In this document: piece after piece, positions 45,558-56,014 of the stretch | Numbering within the stretch: the first letter of the stretch is position 1 | Layout of the letters: every line of letters starts with the position of its first letter | Origin: Oligella sp050920755 | GTDB taxonomy: Bacteria > Pseudomonadota > Gammaproteobacteria > Burkholderiales > Burkholderiaceae_B | Direction of reading: 5' to 3' | Assembly (NCBI RefSeq): GCF_050920755.1 | Contig: NZ_CP158480.1 | Location: forward strand, 248,001-312,000 | DNA length: 64,000 bases | The notes under the pieces: model-generated | Told to the model about the DNA's origin: nothing | Databases searched by the model: none | The model's input: only the letters and a program-made list of their open reading frames with translations | Made by a program: the position numbers and the translations under genes

Positions 45558-46196
45558 ATGGCACAGTTTAAAGTCGGTTTGACGGGTGGTATCGGTTCGG
45601 GTAAATCAACTGTAACTAAGCAGTTACAGAGCTATGGAATTACAGTGATTGATGCCGATGCTATTTCACGCGCTTCTACCGCAGCCGGTGGGGCGGCGAT
45701 TGAGGCCATTGCCGAGGCTTTCGGAGCGGCGATGATCGATGCGCAGGGCGCTTTAAATCGTGGTTTGATGCGTGAACTGGTTTTTAAGGATCGCGAGGCG
45801 CGTCAGCGTCTAGAGGCCATTGTTCATCCTATCGTGCAGGCGCAGATGCGCGTACAGGCAGAGCAGGCGGACAGTCCCTATGTTGTTTATGATATTCCCT
45901 TATTAATTGAGTCCTTAGATCGCTATCGGCCTCAGTTTAAACGTATATGCGTGATCGATTGTGATGAGGCAACACAAATATCGCGTGTACAATTAAGAGA
46001 TAAGCTTAGTCTAGATGAAATTAAGCGGATAATCGCCAGCCAAGCCTCGCGGCAACTCAGATTGCAATACGCCGACGATGTGATTGATAACGGCGCCGGT
46101 GTGGATTTACCCCGGCTGCACCTACAGGTGCAGGAAAAGCACGAGCTGTGGTTGGCCTTAAGCGAAAAGGACCAATTAAATAAGGGATTGCCGTGA
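45558..46196 (+). CDS. coaE: CoaE, dephospho-CoA kinase
   Basis: CoaE adds the 3'-phosphate that completes coenzyme A. The 212-residue P-loop kinase has GGIGSGKST at 10-18, DADAISR at about 35-41 and the lid-region arginines RVQLRDK near 137-143. GGTGGG precedes the ATG. The stop overlaps the zapD GTG by 4 bases. It links with CoaX, the first enzyme of the pathway, encoded 11 kb upstream. Confidence 0.95.
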   Translation: MAQFKVGLTGGIGSGKSTVTKQLQSYGITVIDADAISRASTAAGGAAIEAIAEAFGAAMIDAQGALNRGLMRELVFKDREARQRLEAIVHPIVQAQMRVQAEQADSPYVVYDIPLLIESLDRYRPQFKRICVIDCDEATQISRVQLRDKLSLDEIKRIIASQASRQLRLQYADDVIDNGAGVDLPRLHLQVQEKHELWLALSEKDQLNKGLP

Positions 46197-46954
46197 TTTT
46201 ATATGAGTATCCATTCAGCGAAAAGATACGCTCATTTTTGCGTTTAGAGTTTCTTTTTCAGCGCTTATCTTTTTTCCATAAAAACTTCGGTAGTAGCCCG
46301 GAAAGCGATGAGGCTTTATTAGGTGCGCTGTTCGACATTATGGAGGTGTGTGAGCGTGGCGATGCGCGTAACACTTTATTGCAAGAGTTGGATAAGCAAA
46401 AACTGACTTTGCAGGCCTATCGAAGTCATCCCGATATTAATTTGGTGGCGATCGAATCGGCGCTGGTGGATTTAAGTCGGGTCAGCCGGGAGTTGCATGA
46501 TGCCGGTAAGATTGGTCGAGCCGCACGCGATTCAGAGTGGCTCAGCAAGATAAAAAACCGTTATGTGGTTCCGGGCGGTTTATCGAGTACCGAGTTTCCT
46601 GCTTACCATAGCTGGATGATGGGGGCTCAGACTCAGCGGCAAGCCGTAGTCGATGATTGGGTGGCATCATTTAATCCACTGAGCGATGCGGTTAACAGTT
46701 TGCTGCACTTTATACGTGCCTCACGCGAGCCGGAGTATGTGACCACACCGCCTAGTGGGGTTTATGAGCGCTCTTTGCGAGGTCAGCCATTTCAGTTGAT
46801 ACGGGTCTGGGTGCAGGCGTCCGGTGGTGTTTATCCGGAAATCAGTGCGAATAAGCATGTGACCTTTGTGCGTATCTATCAATTAAATGAGCTGCTTGAA
46901 CCGCAACTGGTAACTAAGCCCACCGGCCTGAAGATAGCTTTTTGTAATTTTTAA
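46193..46954 (+). CDS. zapD: ZapD, FtsZ-associated cell division protein
   Basis: ZapD bundles FtsZ filaments at midcell. The 253-residue protein shows the family start ILYEYPFSEKIRSFLRLE and the charged C-terminal beta domain (PFQLIRVWVQASGGVYPEIS at about 200-219). It begins with GTG overlapping the coaE stop. The yacG gyrase-inhibitor gene, which often follows zapD in relatives, is not present; an efflux operon begins 39 bases later. Confidence 0.93.
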   Translation: MILYEYPFSEKIRSFLRLEFLFQRLSFFHKNFGSSPESDEALLGALFDIMEVCERGDARNTLLQELDKQKLTLQAYRSHPDINLVAIESALVDLSRVSRELHDAGKIGRAARDSEWLSKIKNRYVVPGGLSSTEFPAYHSWMMGAQTQRQAVVDDWVASFNPLSDAVNSLLHFIRASREPEYVTTPPSGVYERSLRGQPFQLIRVWVQASGGVYPEISANKHVTFVRIYQLNELLEPQLVTKPTGLKIAFCNF

Positions 46955-46993
46955 TTTTATTGTTTTTGATAGTGATTTTGATAGGATTGTAGA

Positions 46994-48277
46994 GTGACTA
47001 AGCCACCTGAGTCGGCACAGCCGAATAAGCCGCTTGCCCAAGAGCAAGTAGCGACAGAGCCTTATGATTCTTTTAATCAAAGGGATTCGGGCAAAGTGCG
47101 TATTATAAAGTTTTTAATTATGCTCCTCTTGATAGGAGTGATTGCTTTTGTTATTTACTATTTATTTTTAGGTGGCAAGGCTGAAACCACTAACAACAAT
47201 ACCGCTCAGACTCAATCAATGGGTGGGCCACGGGGCTTTGGTGGCAGTGGTCGAGGAGGTGCCGCAGGTCATGCGGTCAAGGTGAGTGCGGTGAGTGCGG
47301 AAGTGCGCGGTATGAGCTATGTGATACATGGCATCGGCAGTGCACTACCCTCAGAAAATGTGGTGGTACGCAGTCAGGTGAGTGGGCCGCTCACAAAAAT
47401 CTTTTTTGAAGAGGGGGCGATGGTCAAGGCGGGTGATGACTTGTTTGAAATTGACCCTAGACCGTATGAGGCTAAATTGCAGCAAACGCGCGCTCAGTAC
47501 CAGCAAAATGAGGCCCAATTAGTTAATGCCGAGGCTGATTTACGACGTTATCAAACCCTGTTTAAGCAAAACTCGATTGCCCGTCAGCAGGTGGATACTC
47601 AAGATGCTACCGTCAAGGAGCTAAAGGCGAATCGAGCCAGCTTAAAGGCGCAAATCGATCAGGCTGAGATTGAGATGGAATACACCACGGTTAAAGCGCC
47701 GATTAGCGGTCGCTTGGGCTTGCGCCAGGTGGATATTGGTAATCTGGTGCAGGCAAATGACACCAATGGCTTAGTGACCATCACGCAAACCCAGCCGATG
47801 GATGTGGAATTTGCTATTTCCGAGCAGCATGTGCCGCAGGTGGCGCCTAAGTTCTATCAGGGGACGCCGATTGAGGTGCAGCTTTATGACCGTAACTCTT
47901 CACAGTTTCTCGAGCAGGGTGTTTTGCTATCCATGGATAATCAGATTGATGCAGCCACCGGGACGGTCAAAATCAAGGCACGCTTCGATAATAAGGATTA
48001 CGGTTTATTCCCTAATCAATTTGTAAATGTATGGCTGTATGCCCAGCATTACGATAATAGCTTGAGTATTTTGACGGATGCCATTCAATATGGTCGTCAG
48101 GGCGCCTTTGTGTTTTTAATTAAAGACGATATGACAGTGCAGCAGCAGGAAATTCAAATCGGTATTGTTGAGGGCGCCTATACCCAAGTACTCGAGGGTT
48201 TGGTAGAGGGTGATCGTGTCGTGATTGAAGGCGTAGATCGTTTACGCGCAGGATCTAAAGTAGAGATAGTCGATTGA
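46994..48277 (+). CDS. mdtA: MdtA-like RND periplasmic adaptor
   Basis: The membrane-fusion protein of a tripartite RND pump. The 427-residue protein has a cytoplasmic start, a membrane helix at 37-58 in place of a lipoprotein signal, a Gly-rich linker, then the lipoyl, alpha-hairpin (about 155-215) and beta-barrel domains; the block APISGRLGLRQVDIG is near 236-250. The GTG at 46994 follows GTAGA. The stop overlaps the mdtB start. Two RND permeases and an OMF follow, so it bridges MdtBC to the outer-membrane channel. Confidence 0.93.
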   Translation: MTKPPESAQPNKPLAQEQVATEPYDSFNQRDSGKVRIIKFLIMLLLIGVIAFVIYYLFLGGKAETTNNNTAQTQSMGGPRGFGGSGRGGAAGHAVKVSAVSAEVRGMSYVIHGIGSALPSENVVVRSQVSGPLTKIFFEEGAMVKAGDDLFEIDPRPYEAKLQQTRAQYQQNEAQLVNAEADLRRYQTLFKQNSIARQQVDTQDATVKELKANRASLKAQIDQAEIEMEYTTVKAPISGRLGLRQVDIGNLVQANDTNGLVTITQTQPMDVEFAISEQHVPQVAPKFYQGTPIEVQLYDRNSSQFLEQGVLLSMDNQIDAATGTVKIKARFDNKDYGLFPNQFVNVWLYAQHYDNSLSILTDAIQYGRQGAFVFLIKDDMTVQQQEIQIGIVEGAYTQVLEGLVEGDRVVIEGVDRLRAGSKVEIVD

Positions 48278-51200
48278 ATATTTCAGCGATTTTTATCAGT
48301 CGCCCAATTGCGACGACCTTATTCATGATTGCTGTCTTGCTGACCGGTATTTTTTCCTATCAGCGTCTTTCGGTTTCTGCTTTACCGGATGTGGACTATC
48401 CGACCATCCAGGTGACCACCATGTATCCGGGAGCCAGTCCATCCACCATGGAGGCTTTGATTACCTCACCACTTGAGCGTCAATTAGGGCAAATGGCCGG
48501 GCTCGAGCAGATGAGCTCATCCAGCGCGGCCGGTGCTTCAGTGATTAATCTGAAGTTCAGTCTGACCTTACCGATCAGTGTGGCAGAGCAGGAAGTGCAG
48601 GCGGCGCTTAATGCCGCCTCGAATCTCTTGCCTGCGGATTTGCCGATGCCACCGGTTTATAACAAGGTGAATCCTGCCGACACGCCGGTTATTACCCTAG
48701 CCGTTACCTCCGACTCCTTGCCTCTGTATGAGGTACGAGATTTGGTTGAAACTCGCATTATGCAGAATATCGCGCAGATTTCGGGTGTGGGGATGGTCAG
48801 TATTGCCGGTGGGCAAAAGCCGGCATTTAGAGTGCAGGTCAATCCGGTTGCTTTAGCGGCAAATGGTCTAACCTTAAATGATATTCGTATAGCCATTGTT
48901 TCCGCTAATATTAATCAGCCCTCCGGTAACTTAAACGGCCCACGTCGTTCAATCACCATTCATACTAATAGTCAGCTCTATACACCGGAAGAGTATGAGA
49001 ATCTGATTATCAGTTATGTCAATGATGCACCCTTGCGCTTAAAGCAGGTGGCCAAGGTGGTGCAGGATGCGGAGGATATCCGTCAGGCCGCTTGGTTGGG
49101 TGATCAGCAGGCCATTCTTCTAAATATTCAACGCCAACCTAATGCCAATGTAATCAATGTGGTGGATGAGGTGTTGGCGCAGTTGCCGTCATTACGTGCC
49201 GCTATGCCGGAATCGGTGCAGATTGAAGCTGTTGCTGACCGTACCGATTCTATTCGTCAGTCCATCAAAAATGTACAGACAGAATTGCTGATGGCGGTGC
49301 TTTTGGTGGTGTTAGTGACCTTTGTGTTTTTACGCACTTTAACGGCCACCTTTATTCCGTCGGTGGTGGTGCCGCTATCCATTATCGGTACCTTTGTAAT
49401 TATGTTTTTTTTAGGCTATAGCCTAAATAACCTCACTTTGATGGCTTTAACCATTGCAACCGGTTTTGTGGTGGATGATGCGATTGTGATGATCGAAAAT
49501 ATCGCTCGTCACATTGAGGAGGGTGAAACGCCGCTAAATGCCTCCTATAAGGGCGCTAAGGAAATCGGTTTTACCTTGATTTCTCTGACATTTTCCCTGA
49601 TTGCGGTATTGATTCCATTGCTCTTTATGGGTGATGTGATTGGACGTTTATTTAGAGAGTTTGCGGTAACGCTGTCGGTGGCGATTTTAATTTCGCTGGT
49701 GGTGTCACTGACGCTGACGCCGATGATGTGTGCTTATATGCTGAAGACAACGCCAAAACCAGGTATCTCTGAAGCTGATGTGGCAGCGCATGAGGCCGCA
49801 CATGCACCTAAAGAAAGCTTTGTCACCCGTTGGCTGGGTAAGCAGATTGATCGATTGATTGCCGGTTATGCCTATTTACTGGATAAGGTCTTAGCTCATC
49901 AATTTCTGACCTTGTTGGTGTTTTTAGGCACTTTAGTCATTACGGCAGCTTTGTATTTATGGATTCCCAAGGGCTTTTTCCCACAGCAGGATACCGGTCT
50001 GATGGTGGTGATGACGGAAGCGGACCAATCGGTTTCATTTGACCGTATGGCAGAGTTACAAACTGAAATTGCCCATGCCTTTAGTGAAGATAGGGATGTG
50101 GCGTCGGTGACCTCCTTTATCGGGGTGGATGGAAATAATGTCAGTTTAAATACCGGTCGTATTCAGATTGAATTGAAGTCTCATAGTGGACGTGACAGTG
50201 CCGAAGAAGTAATGGAGCGATTACAAAAAGTGGCACAAAACTATGAAGGTATTCATGTTTATTTACAGCTCAATCAGGATCTGTCCATTGATACCCAACT
50301 GGCTCGCAGTCAATATCAGCTCAGCCTTTCTTCGATTGATAGTGAGCAGTTAAGAGATTGGGTGCCTAATTTTGTTACTGCCTTAAGTGAGATTGAGGGA
50401 CTGCAGGATGTGGTAGAAAATTACCAAGTCCGCGGCTTAGAGGCCAAGGTAGTGGTTGATCGGGACAGTGCCGCTCAATACGGTATACGCATGTCGCAGG
50501 TGGATGAGGCTTTATACAATGCTTTCGGTCAGCGTTTGATTTCTACCGTCTTTACCCAAGCAGCGCAATATCGTGTGGTTCTGGAAGTGGATCCGAGCTT
50601 TTCTCAAGACCCGCAGTCACTTGCCGATGTTTTTATTCAGGGAACCAATGGCTTAGTTCGCTTGACCGATATTGCCAAAGTGGAAATGGGTTATACCGCC
50701 CTGGAAGTGCAGCGTATTGACCAATTCCCCTCCAGCCTGATTTCTTTTAATTTACAACCGCATTATTCCCTGTCGGATGTGTTGCCGCAAATTCAGGCCT
50801 TACCGGAGCAAATAGCGATGCCTGAAGTGGTTGAGATGCGCTTACAGGGCACTACGGATGCGTATGTCAGTGCTCAAAGTAATAATGTGTGGCTACTCTT
50901 GGCGGCTGTGTTTACCATGTATATTGTTTTGGGTGTGCTGTATGAAAGCTATATTCATCCCATCACGATTTTATCGACCCTGCCTTCAGCCACGATAGGA
51001 GCGCTAATTGCCTTAAGCATTGCCGGCTTAGATTTGGATATGGTGGGTATTATCGGGGTTATTTTACTGATCGGTTTAGTTAAGAAAAACGGCATTATGG
51101 TGGTGGATTTTGCCTTGTCGGCGGAACGCGAACAGGGCTTATCACCTTATGAAGCGGTGCGTCAGGCAGCTTTATTACGTTTTAGACCGATTTTAATGAC

Positions 51201-51429
51201 CACTTTGGCAGCGCTGTTTGCGGCGATTCCGTTGATGCTGTCGAGCGGAGTGGGGGCGGAGCTGCGTCAGCCTTTGGGCTTGGCCATGGTGGGTGGTCTC
51301 TTATTAAGTCAGGTATTGACGCTTTTCACCACGCCGGTTGTGTATTTGTATTTTGACCGCTTGGTAAGCGGTCGAGCGCATCACGAGCAACAGACGCCGC
51401 GTGAGCCTAATGCGGCGAAAGAGAGCTGA
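48274..51429 (+). CDS. mdtB: MdtB-like RND efflux permease
   Basis: An inner-membrane proton/drug antiporter of 1,051 residues with twelve helices and two large periplasmic loops. The proton-relay Asp pair is D401-D402 (VVDDA), and the TM10 lysine lies in LVKKNGIM. The start is a TTG overlapping the mdtA stop (TTGA), which allows translational coupling. The neighbouring paralogue is different in sequence, as in the heteromeric MdtB2C pumps. A mid-protein loop at about 500-515 is His/Ala-rich. Confidence 0.94.
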   Translation: MNISAIFISRPIATTLFMIAVLLTGIFSYQRLSVSALPDVDYPTIQVTTMYPGASPSTMEALITSPLERQLGQMAGLEQMSSSSAAGASVINLKFSLTLPISVAEQEVQAALNAASNLLPADLPMPPVYNKVNPADTPVITLAVTSDSLPLYEVRDLVETRIMQNIAQISGVGMVSIAGGQKPAFRVQVNPVALAANGLTLNDIRIAIVSANINQPSGNLNGPRRSITIHTNSQLYTPEEYENLIISYVNDAPLRLKQVAKVVQDAEDIRQAAWLGDQQAILLNIQRQPNANVINVVDEVLAQLPSLRAAMPESVQIEAVADRTDSIRQSIKNVQTELLMAVLLVVLVTFVFLRTLTATFIPSVVVPLSIIGTFVIMFFLGYSLNNLTLMALTIATGFVVDDAIVMIENIARHIEEGETPLNASYKGAKEIGFTLISLTFSLIAVLIPLLFMGDVIGRLFREFAVTLSVAILISLVVSLTLTPMMCAYMLKTTPKPGISEADVAAHEAAHAPKESFVTRWLGKQIDRLIAGYAYLLDKVLAHQFLTLLVFLGTLVITAALYLWIPKGFFPQQDTGLMVVMTEADQSVSFDRMAELQTEIAHAFSEDRDVASVTSFIGVDGNNVSLNTGRIQIELKSHSGRDSAEEVMERLQKVAQNYEGIHVYLQLNQDLSIDTQLARSQYQLSLSSIDSEQLRDWVPNFVTALSEIEGLQDVVENYQVRGLEAKVVVDRDSAAQYGIRMSQVDEALYNAFGQRLISTVFTQAAQYRVVLEVDPSFSQDPQSLADVFIQGTNGLVRLTDIAKVEMGYTALEVQRIDQFPSSLISFNLQPHYSLSDVLPQIQALPEQIAMPEVVEMRLQGTTDAYVSAQSNNVWLLLAAVFTMYIVLGVLYESYIHPITILSTLPSATIGALIALSIAGLDLDMVGIIGVILLIGLVKKNGIMVVDFALSAEREQGLSPYEAVRQAALLRFRPILMTTLAALFAAIPLMLSSGVGAELRQPLGLAMVGGLLLSQVLTLFTTPVVYLYFDRLVSGRAHHEQQTPREPNAAKES

Positions 51430-51431
51430 GT

Positions 51432-54400
51432 ATGAATTTATCAGCGCTTTTTATTAAACGGCCGGTAGCGACCTTTTTATTAGCCATCACCATGGCAATT
51501 TGTGGGGTGGTCAGCTATTTGGCCTTGCCGGTGGCACCGCTACCCAATCTCTCGGTGCCGGAGATTTTCGTGCGGGCAAGTTTGCCCGGAGCCAGTCCTG
51601 AAACCATGGCCAGTAGTGTGGCCACGCCATTGCAGCGGGCTTTGGGTACGATTTCCGGAGTGGATGTTCTAAGCTCAACCAGCCAAGAGGGTAGTACACA
51701 GATTATTATTCTCTTTGAAATGAATAAGGATGTTAATGATGCTGCCCGAGAGGTGCAGGCTGCCATTAATAAGGCACAGAGTCTGCTCCCCAGCAATATG
51801 CGTACACCGCCCACCTATCGTAAGATGAATCCCTCCTCCAGCCCGATTATGGTGTTGACGCTTACCTCTGAGTCGCATAATTTGGGTGAACTGTATGATA
51901 TGGCAACCACGGTGATTGCGCAAAAAGTGGCTCAGGTAGAGGGGGTCGGTGAGGTCAGTATCGGCGGTAGCTCCATGCCGGCGGTGCGGGTGGATTTAAA
52001 CCCGATGCAGCTTAATAGCTATGGCATAACCCTTGATGAGGTGAGTCAGGCCATTAGTGAGTCCAATCAAAATAAGCCGCGCGGTTTTATTGAAAACAAG
52101 AACTTACGTTGGATTATCAGTACCAACGGTATTTTATATAAAGCCGTAGACTATCAGGATTTAATTATTCGCTGGCAAGACGGGCAGGCGGTGCGCCTAA
52201 AGGACGTGGCGCATGTTTATGACTCGGTGGAAAATGAGTATAACTTCGGCTTTTTAAATAATCAGCAAGCCATTAACCTGATTATTCGTCGTGAAGAGTC
52301 GGCCAATATTATTCAAACCGTGGATGGGATTAAGGAGCAATTGCCTGCCTTAAATGCCCTATTACCGGCACAAGTTGATTTAAACGTATCTCAAGACCGT
52401 TCACCCAGTATTCGGGCAACGGTTTTTGAAGCGGAGAAGACGTTAATTATTGCGGTGGTTTTGGTGGCTTTAGTGGTTTTGGCTTTTTTAAGAAAGCTTA
52501 GGATTACCATTATTCCCGCGGTATCGGTGCCGATTTCCTTATTCGGCTCTTTTGTCATTATGTATTTTATGGGTTTCTCCCTAAATACCATCTCCTTAAT
52601 GGCTTTAATTGTGGCGACCGGCTTTGTAGTGGATGACTCGATTGTGGTGGTGGAGAATATTGTCCGCCATATGGAAAAGGGCTTGCCACCGTTGGAAGCG
52701 GCTTTAAAAGGCTCTAAAGAAGTCTCTTTTACCGTGGTTACCATGAGCCTTTCACTGGTGATTGTCTTTATGCCACTGCTATTGATTCATGAGATGATTG
52801 GTAAGCTCTTTTATGAGTTTGCCATGACTTTGACGGTTGCCGTGTTGGTGTCTTTGGTGGTGTCATTGACCTTGGTGCCTATGTTATGTGCTTTGTGGTT
52901 ACGCCCGGATAAGGATCTAAATGACTCAGCCGCAGCTTCGGAAAAGCCCAATCTTTTTGTGCGTATTTTTGAAAGGTCTTATGATCTGGCGTTTAAATTT
53001 TATAAAGTGACTTTGGCTTGGAGTCTACGTTGGCGCTTTGTCACATTTTTCTCCTTGCTCTTAGTGATTATTTTAAATGTTCATTTATTTATTACGGTAC
53101 CTAAAGGCTTTTTTCCGCAACAAGATACCGGTATGATTCTCGGTATGTTTAGAGTGGATGAAGGGACCTCCTTTGAAACCATGAAGCCAAAGCTTGATGA
53201 GTATCGGCGGATTATTTTGGCTGACCCGAATGTCGCAACGGTCAGTGGTTTTGCCGGAGGCCTCGGCGGTAGTTCAAGCAGCTTTATGACCATTCAATTG
53301 GTGCCTTTTGAGGAGCGTGAGCTAAGTGCGCAAGAGGTCATTAACCAATTACGCAATAAGCTTTCTCATATCCCCGGAGCGAGTATGTTCTTATTTGCTC
53401 GGCAGGATATACCGGGTAGCGGTGGTTTGGGCGGCCAGGATAGCGGTGAATATCAGTTTTTATTAAAAGCGGGTGATTTGCCGACGTTGAGAGAGTGGAC
53501 TGCTAAGGTACGGGCTGCTTTTTTTGAATTGCCTGAATTAGTGGATGTGTCCGAAGGTTCTGAGGATAAAGGTCGCCGCCTGGAGTTGCAAATTGATCGG
53601 GAAAAAGCGCAGCGACTCGGTGTTGATATGAGTTTGGTGGCCGGTACCTTAAATAATCTCTATGCCTCACGCCAAGTCTCGGTGATTTATGAAGAGCTGA
53701 ATCAATATAATGTGGTGATGGGGGCTAATGCGCGCTATGCCCGTGATGCTACCGTGCTTGATGATTTGATGGTAATGACTAGAGACGGGCGGGCCATCCC
53801 GATTAGTTCCTTTACCACCTTAAGTGTGGCCAATGCGCCTTTGCGCGTAAATCAGCAAGAGGGTATGTTGGCGGACTCGATCAGCTTTGGTTTGGCTGAG
53901 GGCGTAACCTTGGGACAAGCGCGGGAAGCGATTAATGAGGCCTTGGTCAGAATCAATCTACCGACTCGCTTAGTGCAGGCGGGTTTTTATGGAACTGCCG
54001 CCGATTTTGAAAAAATGCAGCGTCAACAGCCGATCATGTTTTTAGCGGTCATAGTGCTTTTGTATTTGCTGCTCGGTATTTTATATGAAAGCTATATTCA
54101 CCCCATTACCATTTTATCAACCCTACCGTCTGCAGGTTTTGGCGCCTTATTGGCCTTGAATATGGTAAATATGGAGTTTACGATTATTGCTTTAATCGGT
54201 CTTTTCTTACTGATCGGTATTGTGAAGAAAAACGCCATTATTATGATTGATTTTGCCTTGCAGCGACAGAGAGCGGATAATCTCAGTTCCGAACAGGCGA
54301 TTTATGAAGCGTGCCTGGTGCGTTTCAGACCGATTTTAATGACTACTTTTTCAGCGCTTTTCGGTGCTTTGCCTTTAATACTGGCAACCGGTGCCGGGGT

Positions 54401-54566
54401 GGAAATGCGTCAACCACTGGGTATTACTATAGTCGGTGGTTTATTGATGAGTCAGATTCTGACGCTGTATAGTACGCCGGTGGTGTATTTATATCTGGAT
54501 CATTTGGTGAAATGGTTTAGGCATAAAGTATTTGTCAAAAAGAAATTTGTTGAGAGTAAGCAATGA
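51432..54566 (+). CDS. mdtC: MdtC-like RND efflux permease
   Basis: The second permease, 1,044 residues, starting MNLSALFIKRPVATF 2 bases after mdtB. The proton-relay pair is again D401-D402 (VVDDS) and TM10 carries IVKKNAII. A Gly/Ser-rich stretch GGLGGSSSSF lies in the porter domain near 612-621. In E. coli and Pseudomonas the B and C partners form a mixed trimer that exports bile salts, novobiocin and other hydrophobic drugs; the substrates here are inference. Its stop overlaps the OMF start by 4 bases. Confidence 0.94.
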   Translation: MNLSALFIKRPVATFLLAITMAICGVVSYLALPVAPLPNLSVPEIFVRASLPGASPETMASSVATPLQRALGTISGVDVLSSTSQEGSTQIIILFEMNKDVNDAAREVQAAINKAQSLLPSNMRTPPTYRKMNPSSSPIMVLTLTSESHNLGELYDMATTVIAQKVAQVEGVGEVSIGGSSMPAVRVDLNPMQLNSYGITLDEVSQAISESNQNKPRGFIENKNLRWIISTNGILYKAVDYQDLIIRWQDGQAVRLKDVAHVYDSVENEYNFGFLNNQQAINLIIRREESANIIQTVDGIKEQLPALNALLPAQVDLNVSQDRSPSIRATVFEAEKTLIIAVVLVALVVLAFLRKLRITIIPAVSVPISLFGSFVIMYFMGFSLNTISLMALIVATGFVVDDSIVVVENIVRHMEKGLPPLEAALKGSKEVSFTVVTMSLSLVIVFMPLLLIHEMIGKLFYEFAMTLTVAVLVSLVVSLTLVPMLCALWLRPDKDLNDSAAASEKPNLFVRIFERSYDLAFKFYKVTLAWSLRWRFVTFFSLLLVIILNVHLFITVPKGFFPQQDTGMILGMFRVDEGTSFETMKPKLDEYRRIILADPNVATVSGFAGGLGGSSSSFMTIQLVPFEERELSAQEVINQLRNKLSHIPGASMFLFARQDIPGSGGLGGQDSGEYQFLLKAGDLPTLREWTAKVRAAFFELPELVDVSEGSEDKGRRLELQIDREKAQRLGVDMSLVAGTLNNLYASRQVSVIYEELNQYNVVMGANARYARDATVLDDLMVMTRDGRAIPISSFTTLSVANAPLRVNQQEGMLADSISFGLAEGVTLGQAREAINEALVRINLPTRLVQAGFYGTAADFEKMQRQQPIMFLAVIVLLYLLLGILYESYIHPITILSTLPSAGFGALLALNMVNMEFTIIALIGLFLLIGIVKKNAIIMIDFALQRQRADNLSSEQAIYEACLVRFRPILMTTFSALFGALPLILATGAGVEMRQPLGITIVGGLLMSQILTLYSTPVVYLYLDHLVKWFRHKVFVKKKFVESKQ

Positions 54567-55981
54567 GATTGAAGCGATTCATCCTAGCCCTTGCTGCCGC
54601 CGGTGCACTGAGCGCGTGTGCGGTGGGGCCGGACTATGAGGTGCCTGAGGCCGCAATGGCAGCGGCCTTTAAAGGCGCCCCGGTAAATAGTGAGCAATGG
54701 ATTGAGCTTAAGCCGGCACAAGCTTGGATCCGTGGCGATTGGTGGACGCGCTTTAATGACGCAGAACTAAACCAATTAATGCTTCAGCTTAATCAGGAAA
54801 ATCAGACCGTGGTGCAAGCTTTGGCACGTTATCAAGCGGCGATTGCACAAAGTCGTGGCGCACGTGCAGACTGGTTTCCCAGTGTCGGTAATACGACTTC
54901 GGCCAGTCGTTCCGGTGGTTCCGAGCAAAGCCCGAGCAACCGCTTTTCTTTAGGTGCGGATTTGTCATGGGAAGTGGATCTCTGGGGACGCATCAGTCGT
55001 TCGGTGGAGTCAAGTTCGGCCTCTGAAGAGGCGGCGGAAATCGATTTGGCCGATGCTCGTTTAAGTATGCAGGTGCAGCTTTTGCAGAACTACTTTCAAT
55101 TGCGCAGCACGGATTTAGAGCGTGAATTGCTGCGCAAGATGATTAACGCATATGAGCAGTCACTACAAATTACTCGTAATCGTTATGATCAGGGTGTGGT
55201 GGCTTATGCTGATGTAGTGCAAGCTGAAGCACAATTGGAAAATGCACGGGTCGATGCTATTTCCGTGGAAACTAATCGCAGCAGTTATGAAAATGCCATT
55301 GCCGTATTAGTCGGTCAAATGCCTTCAAGCTTCCATATTGCTGAAAGGGTGGATTATTTACCGCAAATGATTACGGTGCCGGTGGGTATTCCGGCTGAGC
55401 TGTTACGCGCACGACCTGATGTGGCAGCGGCTGAGCGGCGCGTTGCCGCGGCTAATTCGGAAATCGGTGTGGCGCAATCGGCATGGTTTCCACGCTTAAA
55501 TTTATCCGCTAGCGGCAGTTATCAGGCGACACGTTTTACGGATTGGATCAGTTCACCTATTAACGTTTGGTCCTTGGGGCCGCAGCTGGTCTTAAGTATT
55601 TTGGATGGCGGCGCTCGTAAGGCTGCGGTCGACTCGGCTAAGGCCGGCTATCAGGCTCAGGTCGCTGCTTATCGACAAGCGGTTTTAGATGCGATGCGTG
55701 AGGTTGAAAATGCTTTGACGGCGGCGCAAAATCTGGGTCGTGAACAGGAGGCACAGCAACGCGCATTAGCGGCCTCTCGACAGTCATTAACCATTGTGAT
55801 GAATCAATATCAAGCCGGATTGGTTGATTACCTAAGTGTTGCTCAGGTACAAAACAGTACTTATAATGCCGAAATACGTCAATTAAATCTACGTACCAAC
55901 CGTTTACTCAATCAAGTCGAATTAATTCGTGCCTTAGGGGGTGGTTGGGAAAATCCGCGTCTTTTACAAGCTAGCCGATAA
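54563..55981 (+). CDS. NodT-type outer-membrane efflux lipoprotein
   Basis: A TolC-family channel of 472 residues that completes the Mdt pump. The lipobox LSAC at 16-19 predicts lipidation at C19, followed by the family CAVGPDYEVP. Two repeats of the coiled-coil/beta-barrel unit span about 60-260 and 270-460 (ELLRARPDVAAAERRVAAANSEIG-type segment at about 280-303). It resembles OprM/NodT-type factors encoded with RND pumps, such as OpmB after MuxABC. It is the last gene of the operon. Confidence 0.93.
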   Translation: MRLKRFILALAAAGALSACAVGPDYEVPEAAMAAAFKGAPVNSEQWIELKPAQAWIRGDWWTRFNDAELNQLMLQLNQENQTVVQALARYQAAIAQSRGARADWFPSVGNTTSASRSGGSEQSPSNRFSLGADLSWEVDLWGRISRSVESSSASEEAAEIDLADARLSMQVQLLQNYFQLRSTDLERELLRKMINAYEQSLQITRNRYDQGVVAYADVVQAEAQLENARVDAISVETNRSSYENAIAVLVGQMPSSFHIAERVDYLPQMITVPVGIPAELLRARPDVAAAERRVAAANSEIGVAQSAWFPRLNLSASGSYQATRFTDWISSPINVWSLGPQLVLSILDGGARKAAVDSAKAGYQAQVAAYRQAVLDAMREVENALTAAQNLGREQEAQQRALAASRQSLTIVMNQYQAGLVDYLSVAQVQNSTYNAEIRQLNLRTNRLLNQVELIRALGGGWENPRLLQASR

Positions 55982-56014
55982 GCCGCTTTAGAACCGAATG
56001 ACTCAGGGGTTTTT

